Source: Cinclus cinclus (Eukaryota; Chordata; Aves; Passeriformes; Cinclidae). From it: 64,000 bases of DNA. Position numbers and translations under genes: made by a program. Positions 40,001 to 50,664 of the stretch are shown here, in pieces (within the stretch, counting starts at the first letter, position 1; each line of letters starts with the position of its first letter). The stretch is taken from assembly GCF_963662255.1 (NCBI RefSeq), contig NC_085052.1, forward strand, positions 14,049,151 to 14,113,150. Reading direction: 5' to 3'. The notes beneath the pieces were generated by a model that did no database searches, was not told the DNA's origin, and worked only from the letters and a program-made list of their open reading frames with translations.

Positions 40001-42370
40001 GGCTGCAAAGAGAATCTAGACTCTCTGGGCACAGGCCTGGAGTCTGTGTGCACCCACAGGCAGAAGTGGCAAAAAATGATAATCAATTGTCATGTCACTA
40101 AAAATCACTAGGGTGCTGCATAAGACTTTGAAATCCAGTGATTTATCTGCTAAATGTTTTCTGACTTTTTAAACTGATCAAGCCCCCCAACATCTTCCCC
40201 ACTCCCATGCCATTATAAGAAATTTCAGAAAATAGGTATGGGATATATAAAAGCCCATGGACATGGAAAACAACCCCAGCCACCCCAGACAGCTTGGGAA
40301 AGAAGGAAGGGTACCTAGCAGGATGCGTGTTGGCTTCCCGCATACTCAGGTGCTGATTGCCATCATTTTTCTGTGCCATCTATTGAGGCTGTAAGTCCTC
40401 AGCACCAAGAGGAAACTGCATGTCCTGGGTGAGCCACAGATGAGGGAACAAAAATGGGACCAGTGCTCCAAATGGAGAAGGTGGCTGCTTATAGCCAGGA
40501 GAGCAGGGCAAAGAGCTGCGGTGGCATTGGGATTTTATTTTGGAGAACTGGATCCCTCTAGTGAAACACTCAGTGCAGCCTCAGCACAAAAGGTTGTAAG
40601 CTACCAGCAATTCTAGCCCTTATCCAAATAGGGTGAAACTCCCTGACCCTGGAGTTTGCACACAGAACTTAAGAACAAATACGAGAGCTTTGCTTCCAGG
40701 CAGGAAATCCCTTTTACCACACCTTTCTGATTTACACCAATGCTTGATACACACCACATGTGTCTTCCCCTTCCTTCACCCACATTCACAATGGTCCTGT
40801 TCCACATTTAAGTGATGAAAAGTTAAGACCTGTGGTTACAACTTCTATGAAAAGCTTCATTTTGAAGGCTGCTACATTTCAATTTTATTGCCATGAAGAA
40901 AAGTGAAAAAAAAAAAAAAAGAAGCCAAAATATTTCAGTCCTTAACACGAAAACTGTTGTGAAGACATTTAATAAGTAAGTGTAAGTTCTCTCCTGCAAA
41001 TTGTTGAAATATGGAAGGTGGGAAAATTGATTCTTACAAATATTTTGTATGAGTCCCATCCACAATTTTATGCACGACACTTAATTTATACTGTACAAGG
41101 TGTCTGCGGCAAGTTTGGTCAGCATTTTTTCCTGAAGTGCATCTCAGCAGGCAAAGCTTACAACAACCTTTCGACTGAGATTTGTTACAAGAAGAAAAAC
41201 AAGGTATAACGCCGGGATTGCCCCAGCTAGGAGACCAAGTGAAAGATGGAGCACAAAAACTTACCCACCTGCCTGCGTGTGGGAATAGAGGGACATTCAT
41301 CTCAGAGATGTTATGTAGGGAAACAGCAGGAGTGAGAGCCATCAGAAAACTGGCAAATGCATCTGCTTTTTCCATTCAGGACTGCTGCTGACTAGATCTC
41401 TGCAAAATTTCCTCTGTTGCACAGACCTGCCCAGTGGGATCTGTCTCACATTAATTTGCCTTCAAAATTACTCATGGAAAAATCTTAAACTAATTTTTGT
41501 AAGTCGTTGAGTAGGAAACAACAACAACAACAAAAAAAGCTTGTTTCTTAAAAAAAAAAAAAAGAAACAAACTAAGCAAGACAGAAAAATCAATAAATTC
41601 TTGTGTGTGGACATGGTATTTTGTTTCTTAAAATAAGAGCCTTAGGATGGAAGTATGGTCCTAAATTTTCTACGCAGTTTGTTTGTGTGAATTAAGGGCC
41701 ACGAAAGGTGAAAGCCTTTTGGTACTGAGGTCCGATGGGGAGAAGAGTAGGGGGCGAAAAGGGGAGCAGCGGAAAGGCAGGGGCCAGGTGGTGACTTTGG
41801 AAAGAGCTCGGATGGCCGAGCGGCTCGGAGGGGGAGCAGCCCCGACCGTCAGCAAGCGCGGAGGGGCAGCGGGGAGCCCAAGGGGCTGCGGCGGGCACAG
41901 AAACGCACACAAGGGCGAGGTCCCCGGGGAAAGGCAGGGCTCCCGAGAGCCGCGGGAGAAGCGCGGGACGGGGCGTGCACAGGCTCCGATCCCCAGCTCC
42001 CGCCTGGAGCCGCGGCAAGGGCTCCTCTGCGGCCGGCGCTGCCCGCTCGGGGCTCGGGGCAAAGGGAGACGGAGGACGCAGCGAGACGGGGGAATACGAA
42101 AAGTCCCGTTCCCGAGCGCTGGTCTTTTGTTCCCGGGGGCCGACACCCGCCGAATCCACATGGCAATGGGGGGAGCGAGCTCCTCGGCTCCCCTCCACCG
42201 GGAAAGAAAGAGTACGGGAATTCTCGCCTGCCCGGTGCCCGGCGGCAGCGTGCCCGGGAGCGACACGGCCCCGCCGGGCGCGGGGAGAGCGGGGCAGGCG
42301 GAGCGGGACCGCCCGGCTCCCGCAGCCCCCCGCTGCAGCGCCCGCCCCCCGCCCCGGCCCCGGGGCTCAC
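31080..42370 (-). other. HPSE2: HPSE2 intron 2
   Basis: An 11.3-kb intron between coding exons 2 and 3, bounded by consensus sites. It contains an isolated CpG island (about 33.93-34.72 kb), an AT-rich block (35.16-36.34 kb) rich in TAAT/ATTA cores, and A-rich simple tracts near 37.77, 40.91 and 41.55 kb. CpG density rises again from about 41.78 kb towards exon 2. No coding exon or identifiable mobile element was recognised. Confidence 0.9.
33930..34720. promoter_or_regulatory. Isolated CpG island inside HPSE2 intron 2
   Basis: A sharp CpG-rich block of about 0.8 kb, some 8 kb from the HPSE2 start and surrounded by ordinary intron. It has GC-box-like runs (for example CCCCGGGCGGGCCGGG near 34010) and, on the plus strand, a strong donor CAG|GTGAGC with the cut after 34185. 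All frames are open because of composition, so I do not call a protein. Confidence 0.75.
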
Positions 42371-43520
42371 CGTCCTCGTAGTTCTTGAGGTAGTAGTCGG
42401 GGCCGGGCCCGCCGCGGCTCTTGGCCGGGTTCTTCACGTTGTGGAACTGCAGAAAGTCCGTCCTCTTGCCCGCAAAGCGCAGGAAGGCGGGGGCCAGGCC
42501 CCGCGCCAGGGTCACCAGCCGCCGGGAGCTGGGGAGAGGAGAGAGAGGGCTGAGGAAGCCGCGGGCCGAGCCCTCGCTTCCCCAGGACCGCCAGCGACCG
42601 GGGACCACGGGGGCTCGAGGTCGCGCCGTTGTCCTGGCGGGCCCCGTTGCCCCGCCCGGGGCGGTGCGACACGGTACCGGCGGCTGCGGGGCTCTGCGCG
42701 GGCCGAGCAGCGCGGCCCTGGAGCGGGGAGCCGCCCCGCCCGCCCGTGGTGGCCCGGAGGTCGACGGGCCCGGCTCCCCCCCGTCCTGCCGGCGCCCTCC
42801 GGACAAGTGCAGCGGCGTCCAGGAGGCAGAGGCGCTCAGCGCCACGGACCGTGCCGAGGGCCGAGCCGCCGGGGAGGGGAGAAAAGCGGGAGCCGTCCGG
42901 CTTCGCTTCTCTCGCGCCTTCCCGCATCCTCGCCCTGCTCCTTCCCCTGCTGCCGAAAGGACCCTCGGAGCGGGCGTGCGGAGGAGACCCGCTCTCCCTC
43001 CCCGACTTACCCAGCCGGGAGAAGGCTTTCTAGCTGTCCCAGCCCCTCCAGGCCGCGGCCGCTCCGCACCGCCGGTGGAACCCAGCGCAGCCGCAGCCCG
43101 GCTCTGCCCCCCGCGCAGGGCTGGAAGTCCGGGGAGCGGAGGGCTCAGAAGACCTGGCCGACACCCGCTCTCTGCCCATCGGGACCCGGGGAAGGCTAGG
43201 CTCGGCAGGCGGCCCCGTTCCTGCTGCTGCTTTTTGTTTGATTTCGATTTTTCTTTTCCCCCCTGTGCTGCCTCGGCCCCGTGTTATGCTTTTTGCAGAG
43301 GAGAGGTTGCTGGAGCGAGGGGAGCACGACATTTTTGCAGTCATAACTGATAAGTCTCCGAAATGCTTTCTCCATTGCAAACATGTGCATCTTAATGGAA
43401 ACCATGGCCTCGCTCCCTCCGTCACAACAAGCGCCGCCAGCAGCGAGGAGCCCGGCAGGGCTGGGCGGCGGGGCCGCCGGAGCGCCCCGCGGGCGGCGTG
43501 GGGAGGGCGCCGGGGGGCTC
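41780..43520. promoter_or_regulatory. CpG island over HPSE2 exon 2 and intron 1
   Basis: Dense CpG and GC content with few stop codons in any frame. The island begins inside intron 2, covers exon 2 and reaches exon 1. Together with the island upstream of exon 1 it marks the HPSE2 promoter domain. Boundaries are by eye. Confidence 0.75.
42371..42528 (-). CDS. HPSE2: HPSE2 coding exon 2
   Basis: Second coding exon of heparanase-2, 158 bases, covering residues 87-139. It begins after a pyrimidine-rich acceptor ending CCCCAG at 42529 and ends GACG|GTGAGC with the donor at 42370-42369 (phase 1). The protein reads SSRRLVTLARGLAPAFLRF, then KRTDFLQF, then NPAKSRGGPGPDYYLKNYED. This is the conserved N-terminal part of the heparanase fold (glycoside hydrolase family 79) and matches remembered vertebrate HPSE2 almost residue for residue. 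The active-site positions of the family lie in later exons outside the window, so loss of catalysis cannot be judged here. The exon sits inside a CpG island, so frames on both strands are open around it; only the spliced frame continues the protein. Confidence 0.97.
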
Positions 43521-43529
43521 CTGCCTTAC
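42529..43529 (-). other. HPSE2: HPSE2 intron 1 (CpG-rich, about 1.0 kb)
   Basis: Short intron from donor GTAAGG (43529 downwards) to acceptor CCCCAG (42529). Most of it is GC- and CpG-rich and forms one island with exon 2 and the start of intron 2 (about 41.78-43.52 kb). The central part from 43.22 to 43.40 kb is less GC-rich. It has long open frames on both strands, which I attribute to composition. Confidence 0.9.
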
Positions 43530-43789
43530 CTTAAGAAATCGAGCCAGCCATCATGAATGATGGAGGGGTCCAGCTGCAGGGAGAGGAAATTCTCACTGAT
43601 TATCCTGACAGGGCTCTTGGTGTTGACATCAAGGAGAATGAGAGTTCTTCCCTTCACACCTGGAGGTTTCTCCACCGGCAGTGCTCTCCTGTCCCCAGCC
43701 TGGGAGGGCAGCGAGAAGGTGGCTATGAGGGCCAGCCCAGGTGCCATCAGGGCTAAGAGCCCTGGGGGGCAGGAGCTGGGACAGGGCAT
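43530..43789 (-). CDS. HPSE2: HPSE2 coding exon 1 (signal peptide and mature N terminus)
   Basis: First coding exon of heparanase-2, a secreted homologue of heparanase that binds heparan sulfate and can inhibit heparanase but is not known to cleave it. The exon encodes 86 residues plus two bases. Residues 10-30 are hydrophobic and end in SLPSQAG, a good signal-peptidase site. The mature start AGDRRALPV and the segment ENFLSLQLDPSIIHDGWLDF (residues 66-85) match remembered vertebrate HPSE2. The ATG at 43789 is the first in frame; the same frame is open upstream to a stop near 43861 with no other ATG. The mammalian protein has about ten extra residues before this point, so the bird N terminus is shorter. 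The exon ends AG|GTAAGG (donor GT at 43529-43528, phase 2) and joins the exon 2 acceptor at 42528 in frame. The untranslated part of the exon is not defined here. Confidence 0.96.
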
Positions 43790-43990
43790 GCCGGAGAGCA
43801 GGAAACCCCTAATTAACTCGCTGTCTGCAGGGGCTCGCTGGTGGCTAATTGTCCTTATCTAAAGTGTGGGGCGCTCTGCCTTTTTTTGCAATGTTTTGGT
43901 GTTGGTGGAGGGGAACTCACGCCCCTGACCAGCCTTTCTCGCAGCCGGTGCCAAGACTCCTTGCAGCCAGCACCGCCCCTTTAAGAGATG
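43790..43990 (-). promoter_or_regulatory. HPSE2: Putative HPSE2 5' UTR and proximal promoter
   Basis: The 200 bases upstream of the HPSE2 start contain, on the minus strand, TTAAAGGGGCGG at 43973-43984: a TTAAA element joined to a GC box (Sp1-type). It lies about 185 bases before the ATG, a plausible position for a core promoter with a short 5' UTR. The DNA just downstream (43861-43800) is less GC-rich. The transcription start is inferred, not seen. Confidence 0.35.
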
Positions 43991-45800
43991 CAGGCTCCAG
44001 ACATTTTTAACTTTTTGAAGGTAAGGGGAGGCTCCTGGTTTAACCCCCTCGGCTCGGGGCCTGCCGCCGTGCCGCAGCCCCGCCAGCACCGAGCTTTCGC
44101 TTTGCGCCGGCTCCGGCAGATGTTTTGGGCTCCCACATCACGCAAAACCGGGATGGAGCCGAGACACTGAGACACCGAGGAGCTCGGGACGGGGACCGGA
44201 GCGCGGGTGCCGGCCAGCACGGCCCGAGATGGTCGCCGGCTGTAGGACCGACAGAGATGGTAAGGCAGCGAGGACGGTCCTGGTTGGGGAAAGGGAGGAG
44301 GGGAGGGGAAGGGGGGAAATCACTCTAGAAAAAACCCCAAAGACTGTCTGAGGGAAGAGTTAGCTCCAAACTGCGCCGGGACCCACGGCGCTGGGCGAGG
44401 CCCTCGGGGCTGAGCGATGGAGGCTCTGCAGGACCCGACGGGCGCAGAGGGGCTGGGGCGCTGGACGCACCCCGGAGCCCTGGCGCTGCACCCTCGGTGC
44501 GCCCTGCCCGAAGCTGTGGTTCTGCAGGTCCTCGCACGAAGGTCGTCGGCACTGCGGGGAACTGGGGCACAGGGAATGGAGCTGCCGGTCGCCCTTTCCC
44601 GCCTGCCTCCGGGCCCATAGGTGTCCGACCCACGGCAGGGAAAGAAGAAGGGCGGCAGCAGCAGCGCCTTGTATGGAAAAGTCCGTATCGGGGATGGAAA
44701 GGATAGCACCGTTTGATGGCACCGACGACGACCCCCGTGCCGGGGTCAGCCCTCCTTTGCTGCCTCCAGCACGTACCGGGGCAGGACGAGCCGGGCTCGG
44801 CGCACTGCAGAAGTACAGGAGGCTACGGTTGTCAGCTCTGGGCGCAAGGTCGTGGCATCGGGCCGGGGATCTGTGGCGGCTGCCGGCGATCCCGGGAGCC
44901 TCAAGGAACGTCCATCCGAATCGGACATCCTCTCCGTCAGCAGCCGCTTCCCGGGCAATCCCCGAACTCCCACAAGCAGTCTGCGACCTCCGGGACACAT
45001 TACGGGCCCGTACGTGTGCTCTCGGCCGCCGTGGCCCGCCCCAGTTCCCTCGTCGCCCAGGCAATACGGGACGCAGGGCCCCGGTGCCGCTCACGGCGGG
45101 AGGGCTGAGCCGGACCAGGTGCGGTCCGTCGGGGCCCCGCAGCCCCGGGGATGGGGCGGCCGCAGCACCATCTGCTGGTGAGGGGCCCGGCGCGGCGGGG
45201 GAGCCGGCACCCACCTGCGGACACCCTCGGCGCCGCGGACGGGACGTTACGGGGCTGCGGGCAGCAGCGCGGCTTCGGTATCGAGGCACAAATCTCTCCG
45301 CTAGAGCGGCCGGGAGCCGGGAACCCTCCAGCCGCCCTCGGGGAAATCGGCGGGAGGGGCCCGGCCGGCCGGATCAGGGGCACTCCGAGCGCACGGGCAG
45401 CCCGCCGTCCCGGCAGGGTTCCCCGGCCTTGGGAACCCCCTCCAGCTTCTCCCGGTGTCCGTGCGGAGCTACTTGCGGGCCCCGATCGTCGCAGTCAGGG
45501 CCCGAGGGGCGGCGGGAGCGGCCCCGATGAACCGGCGACAAGTCCCGGAGCTCGGTGCTCTCGGCGGAGCCCCGCACAGAGGGGAAACACTCGGGCCTGG
45601 GCCCCGGTGAAGCCCGCGGACAGCGCTGTCTCCGGTGGAAATCTCCACTTCTCCCGTCTCTCTGCCCTTGAAATGCTTCAAGACAAGAGGGGCAGCCACC
45701 CCTGCCAGTCCCGGTCACTCCGGCAGGGGCTGCGGCGGTCCGGAGCCGCAGAGGTAACGCGTGGCTCTGCTAGGGGTGAGCAGGGAATAAGATAACTGGG
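43985..45800. promoter_or_regulatory. CpG island upstream of HPSE2
   Basis: GC- and CpG-rich DNA upstream of the inferred HPSE2 promoter. On the plus strand it holds donor-like sites TTGAAG|GTAAGG (cut after 44020), AGATG|GTAAGG (after 44259) and GCAGAG|GTAACG (after 45753), compatible with a transcript going away from HPSE2. Open frames of up to about 310 codons occur on both strands and match nothing known to me. Boundaries are by eye. Confidence 0.6.
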
Positions 45801-48078
45801 ATTTGTCGTGAAATAATCCCGCCAAAACGGAGACGAGAGCACGGCTCAAGCCGCGCCTGGGAAGAAGCTGCCGAGCGCAGCGCAGTGCAGGCTGACCCAG
45901 AGCAGCAAAAGGGTGCCCGGGGCAGCGGGCTCTGAGCGCTGAAATAAGAGGATCCGGAGAAAAGAGCTGTGCAATTTCAGCTGTGCAAAACCCTGGCATC
46001 CCGGCACAGGAAGAAGGCAATTTAAGCCTGGAAATTTGTGTTCGGCTGCAAACACTTCTCCCGAGGTTTGCAATAGCACTTACAACTGACCCAGGACCTA
46101 AAGCCTCTTCTTCAGAAGCTGAGCAGTTTTTAGGGTCATCTCCAAACGAGGAACACAAGTTTTAAAATTATCTCGTTATTTTTTAATACGTTTTTCTATG
46201 CTTTCAGAAGTTGTGAGCGAGGTTTCAGGGGTGTTTGTTGTGGTTGCAGGCCGAAATTTTGTATCCTGCCTCCCTCCAAGGAAGGTTCTATTTTCAAACG
46301 AAATTCCAGTGTGTTCTGTAGTAAAAGGAGGAAAAAAACCCACAAACAAGAACTAAACAGATTATCCACTTTAACCTCCTTTTTATATATTTTTTTCCTT
46401 ACAAACACAGTACTTCGGAAGAGAAATGTGTTTATTCTGAAACGTTCCCCACAATTAGTCTCTGCTTTGAACGCAAACTCCGGATGCACTGAAGTCACTT
46501 ATCTGCGGAGACATCACCAACAACATTAAAACAGCAGGGAAAGAGGCAAAAACCCTCCCAGATGCCGGAGCTACCTTTCAGATTCTGGGAAGACGACGAT
46601 AAAGGAAATATTCATTTACCTATCTGAGCTTTCCAAACCAACACCGGCAGCTTGCCCCAGTCTTGTGCCCTCGGAAATGCAATCGCACCCCACTTTGGTC
46701 TGACTCCAGCAGCGGCAAGTTAGATCTAAAAATAAAGTGGTTTGGGCTTTTTTTTTTTTTGTTTGTTTGTCGGTCTGTTTTTCAATAAATTGCATGCTTG
46801 CCATAGAAAACCTTTTTAAACGCTAACAATTGGTTATCTGCGAGTGCCGGGGCAGCAGCGGAGGTGCGGGGAGTCCCGGGAGCCGTCGCTGCCGCCCGGC
46901 GCAGCTCGAGGATGGCCCGGGAACCCGCAAAGGGGGGGCACGGCCACCTCCTCCCCAGCCACGCACACCAGATAGGAGCTATCTCAATTTACACCAGCTG
47001 CGACACTGGCTCGCCGTCCGCAGGGGCGGCGAAGCGATGATCCTTTCTTATATTACGATAATTGCTTTAGAAAGACTGACTCACATAAAAAGTATCTATA
47101 AAGATTTACTCGCGGTTTTGTCAATTTCGAAATAGGTTTCTCGGTTTTCCATCTACTCTAAACTTGCTGGTTTTAATCTTCAAAACAGTCATTGGAAAAG
47201 AAAACTGGGGGAGGAGAAGCATTTCTATAAAGAGCTTAACCAAAGCACATTAAATATTTTCCCAACATCACCAAATAAACAACAATTCTCCAGCTCCCTA
47301 TAAACTATTTAAAGCATGTCATATCATCTCTTCTGCTCTTGCCAATGTACTTTCCTTTTAATTTACAAGCTGATTAGAGCAGGGGCCTGTCTTTTTGTAT
47401 ATATTTGCAAAATATTTGGCAGCCTTTCAGTCAGTTCAGTTCACAAACACTTAAAACTGCATTTGACTTCATTATTATAGGTAGTCACTTCGATTTTTCC
47501 TCTCTTTTGTAGAGCTACTGCCTGTGAAAGTGCTTCTTGTAAATGGTCCGAGCAGTTGTTGAAGGTTTTCAGCAGAGGAAACCTCTTCAGATGGGAGAAA
47601 AAAAAAATAAAAGCACAACGGAAATCTAAACGCAGATCTCAGGCTATACAAATTGGCCCAAAAGAAAACGGGGGAAATCTCCTTAGGAGGAACGTTTTTA
47701 GTTCACTAAAAAATAAACTTTGCTCATAAATGATGAAAGTTATTATCATCAGAGGATGTCCTCTACCAAACAAACCTCCATTAGGCTGGGAAGGATAAAA
47801 CAGGCTAGACAGCCCTTAAAAAAAAAAATAATCATGCCTTTGATTCCCAAGATATCAACCATGTCTGTTTCTATAGTGCTGTCAAGTAAATCTGAGTTAT
47901 GGATGCTCTAAAAGAAGCCAGCAAGGAGAAAACTCAGCAAGTGAAAATTAAGAGTGTTATCCATACTTCACAAAACTACACTTTCTTTTCAGGCTCTTAA
48001 GCTTCTGCCCTGTAGCATGGTATGGCAATTTCTTAGAAAAGCAAGACCAGTGAATGTGGTAAAGCTGTGATCATCAGA

Positions 48079-48093
48079 GCATGCAATTGCATG
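48079..48093. promoter_or_regulatory. Palindromic word GCATGCAATTGCATG, copy 1
   Basis: Bases 48080-48093 form the perfect 14-bp palindrome CATGCAATTGCATG. It includes ATGCAAT in both directions, resembling half of the POU octamer ATGCAAAT. An identical copy lies 2.57 kb to the right. Confidence 0.5.
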
Positions 48094-49474
48094 ACAGATT
48101 ATTTTTACTGAGCTTTTTGCTCTTTCTGCAATGCAGCGTCCATCATTTTCACTACAAGAGCTTTAACGTCTGGAATGCAACCTCCTAAAACTGCCAATGC
48201 CTCAAGGTGGGTGTTGCACAGTCTGAACTCCACTGCTGAAACCATTTTCTAGTATGTTTACGTATCATGTCTAATCTGATCAAACAGACACGGGACAGTT
48301 GCTTGATTTAATACAGTATCCACACATTTCTCTTTAATGTAGGTGACCTGGGAAGTTCTGTAAAAAGCAAATACCTCTGTCTGAGCTAGAAGGACTGGCT
48401 GGCCAGGGAGCTCAGCCACAGCAGTAGGAAAGCAAGCCTACTGAGAGAGCTTCCTCCCTTCCATACGTGCAAAAGGCAAGGCATCGATCAAAACCAATGG
48501 CCTGGTCAGGAAAAGCACAGTTGGCAATGTTGTCTTTGCATTTCTGCCAGCGTGAAAGGAACACAAACTGGTATTTCCAAATCTAGCCATAGGAAAATAG
48601 AGCACGTTTCTTTGTGAGCCAATCTGTGCTCACTAGCTGCATAATGAAGATACCTGTAAAAAAAAAAAAAGGTGGGGGGGACAGGGACAAAAAAAAGAGC
48701 ACTGATGCCATAAAGGTTGTGAGTGTGGACTCTCCCTGGCTGGCACACCACAGAACGAAATGGGGGATGAAACAGAGTTTTAAGCAGCTGCCAATCAATG
48801 ATATTTTTTTCAGGTTTGTTTTTTTTTTTCACTTTTTGCAACTCAATTTCCAGCTCTGAGAGAAGTTAGATACCATGTACTCTGTTGGAATAAACAGCAT
48901 TTATTGTGTTCCTTAATCTGCCTTATTGTTTTACTTTATCTGACTTCTGATGCATGGTCTCCAAAATACTCTTACAAGCCCAGGGCACCCTGGTCCTGCA
49001 GATTTGTCGGAGTAGAGAACTTGTGAAATCCCAAAGTGTTCAACTCCCAACAGGACTTCTGAGATCCTTGAAAGACTGAGATGCACAATTTCCAAAAAGC
49101 TGTAGGAATTGCTCTGGGGCTTCAAACCAGCTGCCATCTCATCACACAGAAATCCCTTTGCCCAGGGATTTAAAAAAAAAAATACATAATGACTGAGAAC
49201 ATTTCAGTGTACAATAACGCCCTTGGACAGAGAATGCTCTTTGGCTCCATTAACTTCTCTGTCATCAACGGCCAGGTCTGATTTCACTTTTTTCTTTCAT
49301 ATTTTGAGAAGCAGCAAATACAGCAGCAATTTGTCAAAGCCAAAGAGATATCGAGTGAGACCACAACAGTGAGACTGGAGCTTTGCAGTGCCCTGAAGAT
49401 CACAATAGCCTCAGAAACCTTTTTCCTCAAATTGAGCCCAGACCTGAGTAGCAGAGAAATATGTAGAATTATCC

Positions 49475-49500
49475 CTTTTTCACATCATCATGTGAAAAAG
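49475..49500. repeat. Perfect 11-bp hairpin
   Basis: Arms CTTTTTCACAT and ATGTGAAAAAG with the 4-base loop CATC. It lies in the HPSE2-CNNM1 intergenic DNA. Confidence 0.9.
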
Positions 49501-50649
49501 AGAGAGAATTTTAAAGCCAGAGAATGAATGCAAGTGAGTATTTGTCCCACCATCTGGGGGAGATGATAGAGGTAAAGGAAGAGGGAATATGAGGGGGATG
49601 GTAAAAGTTGACAGAGACCTTCTATTTTTCTGGAGGAATGCTTTACATTCCAGCAGCAAAAATGGAGGAAGTGGACATGAGAATTAGATCAGAGAGGGGA
49701 AGTAAGAAGATGGATGAAGTGCAAGACTGGAGGGGCAAACGAGTCAATTATGAAAAAGAGGAAGGAACTGTGCTCAGAAATCAACGAGGAGATGGAGCTC
49801 AGGGGAAGAAACAGCAGCCAAAATGCTCTCAAATCAGAGATGCTGCTGGGGTGAGAGAGACAGAAAAGAATTGGAATATTTCAGGTAATGACAAAATTGT
49901 AAACCCCTGTCCTCTGTATTTATTTGCATAGGGCAAATAAGCTCTCTGTCACCAGCTCTATCCAGACATCTGAGCATGGTGCTGCTACGGACAGCACAAA
50001 TCAACTGTGTCAAAGCTGCAAACTGTTGGTGTGCATTAGAGAAATCAGAAGCAACACATGAAACTCACAGCTGGAAAGCAAGAGGAGAAAACTGTGGGTC
50101 ATGCCTGAAAACCAGAAAAATATGTGAAGTAGGAAAAAAGCTAAATGCCCATAAGAACACACAAAATTTGGAGGCTCAGAAGAGAGCACCACTGAATGAG
50201 GGGGGAATGTCAGCAGTACATCAGTGACCTGTACTCATGGAGGAAGGAGGAAACGGGCTGATGCCAGATAGACTTTAAGCCAAATACTCTGCTTCCATTG
50301 CCCAGAAAAAGCTCTCAAATCCAGAAAAAAACAAGGTTCTTCTGCATAAATTCCAGAGCCCTTATAGGTACTCATCCTCACCTCAGCATTGCTTAAAGGC
50401 TGGCAGGTCAGCATAAGTGAGGGGTGAGGTGCAGAGTGCCTAACCCAGAAACAGAAGCTTATTGCCCAGAAAAAAAAAAAAATGTGGGGAAAGTGCATTT
50501 ATTCATTGCACAGACATCTTTGTCCTTTATACCATGGACAACTGAGTGTTGCCTTGAATCTTCACCCTCCACAATTGCCCTTCTGTTAGTCCTTTAGAAC
50601 AGCAACAATGGAGAAAGCTAAAAATAAAGCTATATAAGCAATCTAATAG

Positions 50650-50664
50650 GCATGCAATTGCATG
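50650..50664. promoter_or_regulatory. Palindromic word GCATGCAATTGCATG, copy 2
   Basis: Identical in all 15 bases to the copy at 48079, again in the space between the two promoters. The flanking sequences differ, so it is not a simple duplication. Confidence 0.5.

Noticed and set aside
41670..42845. 391-codon minus-strand open frame as a single gene
   Set aside because: Only 42371-42528 matches HPSE2 and it is bounded by splice sites; the rest is CpG-rich intron read through.
44360..45795. Several 200-310 codon open frames on both strands in the island upstream of HPSE2
   Set aside because: Overlapping frames on both strands, Gly/Pro/Arg-rich, no recognised family; expected in CpG-island DNA.
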